From Miltoncostaea sp963771025 (lineage in GTDB: Bacteria > Actinomycetota > Thermoleophilia > Miltoncostaeales > Miltoncostaeaceae), in contig CAVYRL010000003.1 in the NCBI GenBank assembly GCA_963771025.1, positions 62,001 through 126,000 of the forward strand: DNA of 64,000 nt, in the 5' to 3' direction. Below, one piece after another: positions 7,294 through 15,587 of this stretch. Position 1 is the first letter of the stretch. Each line of letters opens with the position of its first letter. The position numbers were made by a program, and so were the translations under genes. The notes beneath the pieces were generated by a model. The model searched no databases. It was not told the DNA's origin and saw only the letters and a list, made by a program, of their open reading frames with translations.

Positions 7294-8868
7294 TCATTCC
7301 CATTCGATGGTGCCGGGGGGCTTGGACGTCAGGTCCAGGGCGACGCGGTTGACGCCGTCAACCTCGTTGATGATGCGGTTGGAGATGCGCTCGAGGAGGT
7401 CGTAGGGCAGGCGCGCCCAATCGGCGGTCATCGCGTCGTCCGAGGTGACCGCGCGGATCACGATGGGGTAGGCGTAGGTGCGCTCGTCGCCCTGCACGCC
7501 GACGCTCTTCACCGCCGGGAGCACCGCGAAGCTCTGCCAGAGGTCGCGGTAGAGGCCGGCGCGCCGGACCTCCTCCTGCAGCACGAAATCGGCCTGGCGC
7601 AGGATGTCGAGGCGCTCGCGGGTGACCTCGCCGATGATCCGGATCGCGAGACCGGGACCGGGGAAGGGCTGGCGCCACACCATGTTCTCGGGGAGCCCCA
7701 GCTCCTCGCCCACCACGCGCACCTCGTCCTTGAACAGCTGGCGAAGGGGCTCGGTCAGCTCCACTGTCATGTCCTCGGGGAGACCGCCCACGTTGTGGTG
7801 GCTCTTGATCTTGGCCGCCGTGCGCGACCCCGACTCGATCACGTCCGAGTAGAGCGTCCCCTGCACCAGGAAACGGGCGTCGGAGAGCTTGGCCGCTTCG
7901 CCCTCGAAGATGCGGATGAACTCGCGGCCGATCGTCTTGCGCTTCTCCTCGGGCTCGGTGATGCCCGCGAGCGCCGAGATGAAGTGGTCCTGGGCCTGGA
8001 CGTGAACGAGGGGAACGCCGAAGTGCTTGCCGAACGCGGCCTCCACCTGCTCGCCCTCGTTCTGGCGCATCAGGCCGTGGTCGACGAAGACGCACGTGAG
8101 GCGGTCGCCGATCGCGCGGTGGACGATCAGGGCGGCCACGGCGCTGTCGACGCCACCCGAGAGACCGCAGATGGCACGTGAATCGCCCACCTGGGCCCGG
8201 ACCCGCTCCACCTGCTCCTCGATGACGTGCGTGGCGGTCCATGTGGGCGCGCAGTCGCAGGCGTCGAAGAGGAACCACTTGAGCAGATCGTTGCCGAAGG
8301 GCGTGTGCACGACCTCGGGGTGGAATTGCACGCCGTACATCTTCCGGGCCCGGCTCTCCATGGCGGCGACCGGCGCCGACGCGGTCTGGGCGGCGACCGT
8401 GAAGCCGTCCGGCGCGCGCACCACCGCGTCTCGGTGGCTCATCCAACACATCTCGGCGGCGAGGGCGGCGAACATGCCCTCGCGCGACTGAACGGAGATC
8501 GGCGTCTTGCCGAACTCACCCGCCCCGGTGCGCGCGACCTCGCCGCCGAGGGCCTGGGCCATCGACTGCATGCCGTAACAGATGCCGAGGACCGGGATCC
8601 CCAGCTCGAGCAGCCGGGCGTCCAACGCCGGAGCCCCCGGCTCGTACACCGATGCCGGCCCGCCCGAGAGGACGAGGCCGGCCGGGTGAAGAGCGAGGAT
8701 CTCCTCGGGCGGCGTGTCGTGGGACACGACCGCCGAGAAGACCCGGCACTCGCGGATGCGCCGCGCGATCAGCTGGCTGTACTGCGCACCGAAATCGACC
8801 ACCAGGACCCCGCCCGGGGCGGCGGCGGCGAGGGCGGGGTCCAGCGGGGAGTGCTCAGTGGTGGCCAG
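7294..8868 (-). CDS. guaA: GMP synthase (glutamine-hydrolysing)
   Basis: Aminates XMP to GMP using glutamine. The class I amidotransferase domain shows VVDFGAQYSQLIARR, the nucleophile loop LGICYGMQSM and FHPEV. It is followed by the ATP-pyrophosphatase loop LSGGVDSAVAAL and the GuaA dimerisation domain ending LDLTSKPPGTIEWE. The start is a problem: there is no in-frame ATG, GTG or TTG between the guaB3 stop and the GTG at 8802, and that GTG would delete the first beta strand (VLV of VLVVDFG). The CTG at 8868, just after the guaB3 stop and a GGGG run, gives 524 aa, matching actinobacterial GuaA length, and is my choice. Confidence 0.9.
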   Translation of the reverse strand: MATTEHSPLDPALAAAAPGGVLVVDFGAQYSQLIARRIRECRVFSAVVSHDTPPEEILALHPAGLVLSGGPASVYEPGAPALDARLLELGIPVLGICYGMQSMAQALGGEVARTGAGEFGKTPISVQSREGMFAALAAEMCWMSHRDAVVRAPDGFTVAAQTASAPVAAMESRARKMYGVQFHPEVVHTPFGNDLLKWFLFDACDCAPTWTATHVIEEQVERVRAQVGDSRAICGLSGGVDSAVAALIVHRAIGDRLTCVFVDHGLMRQNEGEQVEAAFGKHFGVPLVHVQAQDHFISALAGITEPEEKRKTIGREFIRIFEGEAAKLSDARFLVQGTLYSDVIESGSRTAAKIKSHHNVGGLPEDMTVELTEPLRQLFKDEVRVVGEELGLPENMVWRQPFPGPGLAIRIIGEVTRERLDILRQADFVLQEEVRRAGLYRDLWQSFAVLPAVKSVGVQGDERTYAYPIVIRAVTSDDAMTADWARLPYDLLERISNRIINEVDGVNRVALDLTSKPPGTIEWE

Positions 8869-8870
8869 GG

Positions 8871-10028
8871 TTACCCCATCCCCACGTGCTGAGCCTGCTG
8901 GAGCTTCTTGCCCTCGCTCTTGAGGGCGGGCGCCACCATGACCTCGCACTTCTGGAAGCTCTGGATCGAGTCGTAGCCACAGGTCGCCATCGCGCTCCGC
9001 AGCCCGCCGACCAGGTTGAGGGTGCCGTCGTTCTCGTGCGCCGGACCGGTGAGGATCTCCTCGAGCGTCCCGATGGTCTGGGTCTTGACCCGGGTCCCGC
9101 GCGGCAGCTGCGGGTGGAAGGTCGCCATGCCCCAGTGATAGCCCCGCCCGGGGGCCTCGGCCGCCTTCGCGAACGGCGAGCCGATCATGCAGGCGTCGGC
9201 GCCGCACGCGATCGCCTTCGCCAAGTCGCCGGCGTATGCCATGCCGCCGTCGGCGATCACGTTGACGTACTGGCCCGTCTCGAGCAGATGCTGCATCCGC
9301 GCGCCCGCGGCGTCGGCGATGGCGGTCGCCTGCGGAACGCCGACCCCGATCACCTGGCGGGTCGTACACGCCGCGCCGGGGCCCACCCCGACGAGCACCC
9401 CGACCGCGCCGGTGCGCATCAGATGCAGGGCGGCGTGGTACGAGGCGCATCCACCGACGATCACCGGCACCGGCAGCTCGGCGATGAAACGCTTGAGGTT
9501 GAGCGGCTCGGTCACCGAGGAGACATGCTCGGCCGAGACCACCGTGCCCTGGATCACCAGGATGTCGAGGCCGGCGTCGAGGACCACGTCGATGTAGTCC
9601 GTCACGCGCTGGGGGGTCAGCGACCCGGCCACGGTGACGCCCTGGGCCTTGATCTCCTTGATGCGCTGGGCGATCAGCTCGGGCTTGATCGGCTCCTGAT
9701 AGACCTCCTGCAGGCCACGGGTCGCCTGCTCGGGAGGCATCTTCGAGATGCGCTCCAGCTCGGCGTCGGCCTCCTCATACCGGGTCTGGATGCCCTCGAG
9801 GTTCAGCACCCCGAGCCCGCCGATCTGCCCGATGATCCCCGCCGTGCGTGTGTCGACCACTCCGTCCATCGCCGACGCCAGCAGCGGCAACTCGAACGAG
9901 TGGCCGTCGAGCCGCCACGTCAGGTCGACGTCCTCCGGATCGCGCGTCCGCCTGCTCGGCACGATCGCGATCTCGTCCAGCCCGTATGCCCGCCGCCCCT
10001 TCTTGCCCCGCCCGATTTCGATCTCCAC
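8871..10028 (-). CDS. GuaB3-family IMP dehydrogenase-related protein
   Basis: A 385-aa TIM barrel of the IMPDH/GMP-reductase superfamily, without the CBS (Bateman) insertion of GuaB. The Cys loop is intact (GPGAACTTRQVIGVGVP), as are the phosphate-binding VIADGGMAYAGDLAKA and MIGSPFAKAAEAPG. Members of this clade occur next to guaA or guaB in actinobacteria and cyanobacteria. A role in XMP/GMP synthesis is likely, though no canonical guaB is in the window. GTG start with a G-rich ribosome site. guaA follows within a few bases, so the two are co-translated. Confidence 0.9.
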   Translation of the reverse strand: MEIEIGRGKKGRRAYGLDEIAIVPSRRTRDPEDVDLTWRLDGHSFELPLLASAMDGVVDTRTAGIIGQIGGLGVLNLEGIQTRYEEADAELERISKMPPEQATRGLQEVYQEPIKPELIAQRIKEIKAQGVTVAGSLTPQRVTDYIDVVLDAGLDILVIQGTVVSAEHVSSVTEPLNLKRFIAELPVPVIVGGCASYHAALHLMRTGAVGVLVGVGPGAACTTRQVIGVGVPQATAIADAAGARMQHLLETGQYVNVIADGGMAYAGDLAKAIACGADACMIGSPFAKAAEAPGRGYHWGMATFHPQLPRGTRVKTQTIGTLEEILTGPAHENDGTLNLVGGLRSAMATCGYDSIQSFQKCEVMVAPALKSEGKKLQQAQHVGMG

Positions 10029-10074
10029 TCAGCGCCCCCCGCCACGTCCGTCCGACCCGGTCCGGAGACGAAAA

Positions 10075-10106
10075 GACCCAGGCCGGCTGCTGCCGGGACC
10101 TGGGTC
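10075..10106 (-). terminator. Intrinsic terminator / possible attenuator ahead of guaB3
   Basis: Minus-strand hairpin with arms GACCCAGG(t)CCcGG and CCGGcCTGGGTC around CAGCAG, followed by TTTT (10071-10074). It is 92 nt past the 1-phosphofructokinase stop, so it can end that transcript. It is also only 42 nt before the guaB3 GTG. If the TAGACT-like box near 10155 is used, the hairpin lies inside the guaB3 leader and could act as an attenuator. Confidence 0.75.
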
Positions 10107-10198
10107 GGTCACCCCGTCTGACATGGATCGGTGCTCACAAGAAATGATCGGACGAGTCTAGCGCCGGGCTCGGCCGGTAGCCCACCCCGAACCACGTG

Positions 10199-11146
10199 TT
10201 ATTCGTCGCTCACGACCTCGACCCTCCTCATCAGCGACTCGACGTCGGCCGGATCGAAGACGCCGGCACCGAAACGCTGGGTGTTGGCGGCGCCGCAGGC
10301 CACCGCGAGCGCCAGCGCGCGCTCGGGCGACTGGTGCCCGTAGCGGGCCGACAGGTAGCCGGCCAGCAGCGCGTCGCCCGAGCCGACGGTGGAGACCACG
10401 TCGGTGCGCCGGGGCAGCCGGGCGCGGTAGGAGCGGCCGCGCTTGCCCTCGGTGCGCGAATGGGCGACGCAGCCGTCCTCGTGGTGGATGAGCGCGGTCT
10501 CCGCGCCCATCTGGGTGAGCGTCTCGGTGGCCGCGACCATGTCGTCCTCGTCGCCGAACTCGTGGCCGACGATCTCCTCGGCCTCGCGCACGTTGGGGCT
10601 GACGACGCCCGGCTCGGCCGCGAGGGCGGCGCGCAGCGCGGGCCCGGAGGCGTCGAGGGCGGTGATCATCCCCTCGCGGCGGAGGGCACGCAGCAGGCGC
10701 TCGTAGAGGTCGGACGGCACGTCGCGCGGCAGTGACCCGGCCAGCACGAACACGTCCGCGCCCTTGGAGAGGTAGCGGACCTTGTCGAAGAGCACGTCCA
10801 GTTCGGCCGCCTGCACGGAGGGGCCGTATTCGTTGATCTCGGTCTGCTGGCTGTTGGTGGGGTCGATCACCGCCGTGCTGGTACGTGACTCGTCGGCGAT
10901 GCGCACGAAGTCGTTGAGGATCCCCTCGGCCGTCAGCTCCTCGATGATGTAGGTGCCGACGCGCCCGCCGGCGAGCCCGGTGGCGATGACCGGCTGTCCC
11001 AGCAGCTTGAGCGCGCGCGCGACGTTGACGCCCTTGCCGCCCGGCTGCCGCAGCGAGGCATCGGCCCGGTGACGCGCCCCGAGCTGGAAGTTGGGCACGC
11101 GCACGGTGCGGTCGAGCGCGGCGTTGAGGGTGACGGTGACGATCAC
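10199..11146 (-). CDS. 1-phosphofructokinase / PfkB-family hexose-phosphate kinase
   Basis: A 315-aa ribokinase-fold kinase, close to FruK and tagatose-6-phosphate kinase. It begins VTVTLNAALDRT and has the substrate loop QPGGKGVNVARALKLLG, the antiparallel region SPNVREAEE and the catalytic-base motif TVGSGDALLAGYL. It would phosphorylate fructose-1-phosphate or tagatose-6-phosphate with ATP. No fructose PTS gene is adjacent, so the physiological substrate is open. GTG start with a 4-nt GTGA overlap with the upstream carboxypeptidase gene. Confidence 0.88.
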   Translation of the reverse strand: MIVTVTLNAALDRTVRVPNFQLGARHRADASLRQPGGKGVNVARALKLLGQPVIATGLAGGRVGTYIIEELTAEGILNDFVRIADESRTSTAVIDPTNSQQTEINEYGPSVQAAELDVLFDKVRYLSKGADVFVLAGSLPRDVPSDLYERLLRALRREGMITALDASGPALRAALAAEPGVVSPNVREAEEIVGHEFGDEDDMVAATETLTQMGAETALIHHEDGCVAHSRTEGKRGRSYRARLPRRTDVVSTVGSGDALLAGYLSARYGHQSPERALALAVACGAANTQRFGAGVFDPADVESLMRRVEVVSDE

Positions 11147-12270
11147 GGGATCAGCGCCCCGAGTCCCGCCCGCAGGTGGTCCCACACGCCCGGTGCGGCC
11201 GCCGACTCGGTGGCCACCAGGGCGCGGGTGCCCAGCACGTGCTCGCCTTGGCGCAGGGTCACGGTGCCGATGCGCTGACCCTCCGCGACGGGCCCGCCGA
11301 CCTCGGTGGGCGCGGTCACGGTCTCGGTGACCGGCGGTCCGATGCGGATCGGCGCGCGCAGCCCCGAGGCCGCCGCGTAGGGGACCTCGCGACCGGGGCG
11401 ATCGTCCACCGGGACGCGCCCGAACACCGTTCCGCCGGGAATCAGCTGGGCGCTCGCGTACTGCGCGAAGCCGTAGTCGAGCAGCGCCTTTGCGTCGAGG
11501 GCCCGCGCGCGCGAGCTCGGCGCGCCGATGATGGCGACGTACAACTCCACGCCGAGGGCCGCGCGCCGCGCGTGGCCCACCAGGGCGTAGCCCGCGCCGT
11601 CGGTCATGCCGGTCTTGATCCCGTCCGCCTCCGGATCGATGTCGAGCAACTCGTTCTCGGATTCGTATCGGCGGACGCCGACCCCTCCGGGCCCCGCGAT
11701 GCTCGCCCGTCGGCTGGAGACGATGCCACGAAACACCCGGTGGCGCATCGCCGCCTCGGCCAGGGTCACCATGTTCGCCACGCTCGTGTGATGCCCCGGG
11801 GCATCCAGCCCGTGCGGATTGGCGTAGTGCGTCCGGTCGAGCCCGAGACGCTCGGCAGTCGCGTTCATCATCGCGACGAATGCGGCCTGGGAGCCCCCGA
11901 CGCCCTGGGCCAGGGTGATCGCGGCGTCGTTGCCGCTCGGCACCAGCAGGGCGGTGAGCAGCTGGCGCACGGTCAACGTCTCCCCCTCCTCCAGCGACCC
12001 CGACGAGCCCTCGATGGCGCCGGCCGAGGGCGGCACCGTGTACCGGTCGGTCAGCTTGGCGTTCTGCAGCGTGACCAGGGCGGTCATGATCTTGGTGGTG
12101 CTGGCCATGGGGAGCTCGCGGTCGGGCGCGCGGGCGGCCAGCGTCTCCCCCGTCGCCGGGTTCACGACCACGTAGGACGCGGCGTCCACCGTCGGGACGG
12201 CGGCCTGGGCGATTGACACGAAGAGCAGCGACGCTGCCACGGCGGCGATGGCCGCGAGCCGGCGGAACAC
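11143..12270 (-). CDS. D-alanyl-D-alanine carboxypeptidase (penicillin-binding protein 5/DacF type)
   Basis: A 375-aa exported serine peptidase that trims the terminal D-Ala of peptidoglycan stem peptides. A signal peptide of about 23 residues (hydrophobic core LAAIAAVAASLLFVSIAQA) precedes the three active-site boxes of S11 peptidases: STTK (about residue 57), SGN and KTG (KTGMTDGAGY). A C-terminal beta domain (about 290-370) matches the PBP5 C-terminal region, but no final amphipathic anchor helix is obvious. The GTG start sits 6 nt after TACGAT on the minus strand, an internal leaderless promoter downstream of pyrF. Confidence 0.92.
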   Translation of the reverse strand: MFRRLAAIAAVAASLLFVSIAQAAVPTVDAASYVVVNPATGETLAARAPDRELPMASTTKIMTALVTLQNAKLTDRYTVPPSAGAIEGSSGSLEEGETLTVRQLLTALLVPSGNDAAITLAQGVGGSQAAFVAMMNATAERLGLDRTHYANPHGLDAPGHHTSVANMVTLAEAAMRHRVFRGIVSSRRASIAGPGGVGVRRYESENELLDIDPEADGIKTGMTDGAGYALVGHARRAALGVELYVAIIGAPSSRARALDAKALLDYGFAQYASAQLIPGGTVFGRVPVDDRPGREVPYAAASGLRAPIRIGPPVTETVTAPTEVGGPVAEGQRIGTVTLRQGEHVLGTRALVATESAAAPGVWDHLRAGLGALIP

Positions 12271-12276
12271 CCGGCG

Positions 12277-12282
12277 ATCGTA
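12277..12282 (-). promoter_or_regulatory. -10 box (TACGAT), leaderless promoter of the carboxypeptidase gene
   Basis: Minus-strand TACGAT, then CGCCGG, then the GTG start at 12270. The 6-nt gap matches the other leaderless starts in this window. It lies in the 34-nt gap after the pyrF stop. Confidence 0.55.
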
Positions 12283-12304
12283 TCCTCGCCACGGCCGGGT
12301 TGCC

Positions 12305-13123
12305 TCAGCGATGGTCGGCGAATGCGCTCCAGACGGCCTGGCGCAGGTGCTCGGCGGCGCGGCGAGGGTCTTCGGCGAAGATGATCGAGCGGCTGGCGGC
12401 GACCAGGGCCCCCGCCGGACGGCCCCCGAACGCGGGACCCAGGTCCTCCGGCCTCCCCCCCTGCGCGCCGACCCCGGGGATGAGGAACACCTGGTGGGGC
12501 ATCAGCGCCCGCAGCGCGGCCATCCGCTCGGGCACGGTGGCTCCGACCACCGCGCCCAGCGACGACAGGCCGGAGCCGTCGACGCTGTCCGCGCCCCACC
12601 TCGCCACCAGCCGTGCGACCTGCTCGTGCCACGGTCCGCCGGAGGCGAGCTCCAGATCCTGCAGTTCGGCCGCGCCGGGGTTTGACGTGCGCACGAGGGC
12701 GAACAGGCCCCGGCCGCCGGGCTCGGTGGCCTCGAGGAAGGGCGCGACGGCGTCGCCGCCGAGCGTCGGGTTGATGGTGAGGGCATCGATCGGGGCGCGC
12801 AGGAACGCCGCGGCATAGGCACGGCTCGTCACGTCGACGTCCCCGCGCTTGGCGTCGGCGATCACCAGCAGGCCGGCGTCGGCGCCGGCCGTGGCCACCC
12901 GCTCGAAAGCCTCCCAGCCGGCCGTCCCGAACCTCTCGAAGGAGGCGAGCTGGATCTTGACCGCCACGCAGGCCGGGCCCGCGGCGGCGATCGCTCGGCG
13001 GCAGAACGCCCTCGCCCCTTCGGACCCGCCCGGCACGCGCGCCGGATCCGGGTCGAGGCCCAGCACGACCTGGCTCGAGCGCGATGCGACGGCCGCGGCG
13101 AGCCTCTCCCCCCATCCGCTCAC
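12305..13123 (-). CDS. pyrF: Orotidine 5'-phosphate decarboxylase (type 2 length)
   Basis: Decarboxylates OMP to UMP, the last step of de novo pyrimidine synthesis. The 272-aa product fits the longer actinobacterial class. It has VVLGLDPDP near the N-terminus, the catalytic ADAKRGDV motif, TINPTLGGDAVAPF, and the phosphate-binding C-terminal GVGAQGGRPED. The GTG start overlaps the AEC permease stop (GTGA). No other pyr gene is nearby. Confidence 0.93.
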   Translation of the reverse strand: MSGWGERLAAAVASRSSQVVLGLDPDPARVPGGSEGARAFCRRAIAAAGPACVAVKIQLASFERFGTAGWEAFERVATAGADAGLLVIADAKRGDVDVTSRAYAAAFLRAPIDALTINPTLGGDAVAPFLEATEPGGRGLFALVRTSNPGAAELQDLELASGGPWHEQVARLVARWGADSVDGSGLSSLGAVVGATVPERMAALRALMPHQVFLIPGVGAQGGRPEDLGPAFGGRPAGALVAASRSIIFAEDPRRAAEHLRQAVWSAFADHR

Positions 13124-14034
13124 AGCAACGCCGCGCGCCAGAGCGGCAGGGTGATGGTCGCGAGGATCGTGGTGACCACCACCGCGCCGGCCAGCACGTC
13201 GGAGCGCAGGCCCGAGCGGGCTCCGATGGCGAGCGACATCATGGCTGTGGGCATTGCGGCCATGATCACGATGGTATTGAAGACGTCGCCGGAGAAACGG
13301 AGCGCCTCGGCCACGGCGACCCCGATGAGGGCCGCGAGGCCCAGCCGCACGACCACCGTGTAGGTCATCTCCCCCCAGAGCCTGCCGAGGCCGCGGACCT
13401 CGATCATGAGGCCGGCGTAGAGCATCGTGAGCGGCAGGGTGGCGGCTCCGAGGATCTCGAAGGGGCGCTCCACCCCCTGCGGCAGATCGCCGTAGGTGAG
13501 GTTGACGGCGAGGCCGGCGAGCAGCGCGCACATGGGCGCGTTGACCAGGTGCGGCAGCACCTCGCGCACCCGCAGCCGCGGCGCGGTGTGCGGCCGCCCG
13601 TAGGCGGTGGCGACCGCCACGGTTGACGTCCACGTGATGACCCCCGTGGCGAATGCGTCGTACATCACGGCGGCGGGCAGCGAGAAGCCGGACCCGGACG
13701 CCGCGATCAGCGGCAGCCCGAAGAAGCCGGTGTTGCCGACGGCGCTGGCCACGATCAGCGCCCCGGCGCGCGGCCGCTCCATGCCCCACACGCGCACCGC
13801 CATCCAACCGAGCCCCAACAGGATCAGGTGGATCGCGAAACCGGCGATCGGCACCAGGATCAGCGACGCGTCCAGGTGCGAGGTGACCAGGATCAGGAAC
13901 ACCAGCGCCGGCAACGTCAGGTTGACGATCAGCCGGACGAGCAGCGGTCCGTCGTCGCGGCCGATGATTCCGACGCGCCGCGCCAGCAGCCCGACGAAGA
14001 TGATCAGGAGGGCCCCGAGGGCGGTCTCGGTCAG
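13120..14034 (-). CDS. AEC-family permease (auxin efflux carrier-like)
   Basis: An integral membrane carrier with about ten predicted helices. It has an N-terminal block (GALLIIFVGLLARRVGII, LIVNLTLPALVF) and a C-terminal block containing LPLTMLYAGLMIE and VIMAAMPTAMMSLAIGA. The full family length (about 304 aa) requires reading upstream of the only in-frame TTG (13914), back to a CTG at 14034. A GTG at 14054 with a -10 box TACGCT 7 nt before it would be an excellent start, but it is one base out of frame (it reads seven codons, then TGA). A one-base loss in GGG or CCC there, real or from sequencing, would explain this. Substrate unknown. Confidence 0.75.
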   Translation of the reverse strand: MTETALGALLIIFVGLLARRVGIIGRDDGPLLVRLIVNLTLPALVFLILVTSHLDASLILVPIAGFAIHLILLGLGWMAVRVWGMERPRAGALIVASAVGNTGFFGLPLIAASGSGFSLPAAVMYDAFATGVITWTSTVAVATAYGRPHTAPRLRVREVLPHLVNAPMCALLAGLAVNLTYGDLPQGVERPFEILGAATLPLTMLYAGLMIEVRGLGRLWGEMTYTVVVRLGLAALIGVAVAEALRFSGDVFNTIVIMAAMPTAMMSLAIGARSGLRSDVLAGAVVVTTILATITLPLWRAALL

Positions 14035-14061
14035 GGCCGTGTCCCGGATCTCACGGCCGCG

Positions 14062-14067
14062 AGCGTA
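14062..14067 (-). promoter_or_regulatory. -10 box (TACGCT), leaderless promoter of the AEC permease gene
   Basis: Minus-strand TACGCT followed by 7 nt and GTG at 14054. It separates the pilin genes from the permease-pyrF pair, so these are likely independent transcripts. Confidence 0.45.
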
Positions 14068-14099
14068 CTACCGCGCGCGACCGTGAGCCTGCTCGGCGG

Positions 14100-15587
14100 C
14101 TACCCCGGGGGCGCCACCTGCCTCCAGTAGAAGGTGTCCCAGGAGCCCTCGAGGATCGGGTAGAACTTCGGCCGCAGGTACTTGAGCGTGTCGTCGTACT
14201 GGTACTCGCGGCTGCTGAACATCGAGGCGTAGCCGCCGTCGGCCGTGGTCTGCGAGCCGATGTAGAGCATCGACTGGTGCCCGTCGGCGCTGGACTGGTA
14301 CGTCCGCCACTGGCCCGACTGCGCCAGCGAGGCGGCCCGCCAGGTCAGCACCGAGGGCGTGTATTTGGCGATGACCAGCTCGTTCGCGGCGATCAGGCCC
14401 AGCACGTCGTCGCCCGAGGCGGCGTAGGTGATGTTGCCGCCGATGTAGACGTTGGCCTTGGTCGCGATGGTCACGCGGCCGTTGACCACCGACGGACGGG
14501 GTCCCGACGTCGAGTTGCACTGGTCGGTCTTGTTGCTGCCGTCGGAGACGATCACCGACTGCTCGAAGTACATCGCGCCGTTGGCCGGCACGTTGAGGGT
14601 CTGGGGGCACTGGAGCTTGCCGACGGCGGCGCCGACGTCGCCGGAGTTGGTCACCTTCCAGACGCGCATCCGCCCGTCGGCCAGGAACTGGACCATCCAC
14701 GCGTCGGCCGAGGGATCGTTCCAGGCGGTGCCGCCGGCAGTGGCCGCGTCCTTGATATCGAGGCGCGACTGGGTGAACTGGCTGAAGTCGATCGGGGTGG
14801 GGAACTTGTCGGCGAACGACGGGGTGGTGGTCGAGTCGTAGGCGCCGGCCTGGAAGTTCGACGAGGGCGCGGAGGCGCTCGGGCAGTCGAACTGGTTGCT
14901 CGAGCACACCCAGTGCGCCGCGTAGGCGGGCGCCTTGGCGACGCCCTGGTGGTTGATGTCCTGGGCCGAGTAGAGCTTGCCCGTCGTCGTCGCCGAGGAG
15001 CCGTACTTGATCGTCGCGTTGGAGATCATCTGGAAGTCGGCGATCGATGTGGGGTGGATCTGGCTCTGGACCGAGCGCGTGACCGGATTCGGCTGGTCAC
15101 GGCCGGCCTGGGCCGTCGACTGCACCGTCACCAGGTCGGAGTTGCTCGGCGGCGGAGAGATGCGCAGCGAGTACGACGCCGTGCCGAAGCGTGACTCCTG
15201 GAGGTCCGTCCAGGTCTGGGAGGGCCCAGGCGCGTAGGTCCAGGTGACGCCCGGCGTCCAGGCCGTCCCGGGCTGGTGGACGACACCGTAGGGGTCGATG
15301 CGCGGGTCCTCGGCGAGGTCGACCCAGTGGTCGTAGTAGCGCGGGTCCTCGACCAGGCGGGAGATGTAGCGGTTGACGCCGGCGTCGGCGGCCTCGAGCG
15401 CGATGTCGCCCCGGCCCTCGTGGGCCGTCTGGGCGGTCGTGCTCTTCGCGTACGTCAGGCTCGCGACCACCAACAGCGCCAGCACACCCGTGAGGGCGAT
15501 GGTGGCGATCAGGCTCGATCCGGCCTGTGGGCCGCCGCCCGGGCGGCGCCGGAGGCTAGAGACGATTCGCATTGCGGAGGGCCACAT
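14100..15587 (-). CDS. PilX/GspK-like minor pilin component
   Basis: A 495-aa exported protein, third gene of a pilin trio. Residues 18-50 (GGGPQAGSSLIATIALTGVL and onward) form a prepilin-like segment with a Gly before a hydrophobic helix, but it lacks Glu+5, as in GspK and PilX. The large extracellular part is beta-rich. The middle (FQMISNATIKYGSSATTTG) and the later VNGRVTIATKANVYIGGNIT resemble the beta-helix-like domain often annotated in PilX-type proteins. ATG at 15587 has GGAG 10 nt upstream and overlaps the previous gene by 32 nt; ATG at 15572 is an alternative. It likely sits at the pilus tip. Confidence 0.75.
   Translation of the reverse strand: MWPSAMRIVSSLRRRPGGGPQAGSSLIATIALTGVLALLVVASLTYAKSTTAQTAHEGRGDIALEAADAGVNRYISRLVEDPRYYDHWVDLAEDPRIDPYGVVHQPGTAWTPGVTWTYAPGPSQTWTDLQESRFGTASYSLRISPPPSNSDLVTVQSTAQAGRDQPNPVTRSVQSQIHPTSIADFQMISNATIKYGSSATTTGKLYSAQDINHQGVAKAPAYAAHWVCSSNQFDCPSASAPSSNFQAGAYDSTTTPSFADKFPTPIDFSQFTQSRLDIKDAATAGGTAWNDPSADAWMVQFLADGRMRVWKVTNSGDVGAAVGKLQCPQTLNVPANGAMYFEQSVIVSDGSNKTDQCNSTSGPRPSVVNGRVTIATKANVYIGGNITYAASGDDVLGLIAANELVIAKYTPSVLTWRAASLAQSGQWRTYQSSADGHQSMLYIGSQTTADGGYASMFSSREYQYDDTLKYLRPKFYPILEGSWDTFYWRQVAPPG

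Noticed and set aside
6013..8181. Plus-strand open frame of over 700 codons
   Set aside because: It is antisense to ndh and guaA, both with full motif sets. Its translation is Asp/Gly/Val/Arg-rich with no domain. At this GC content, codon-position bias opens such frames.
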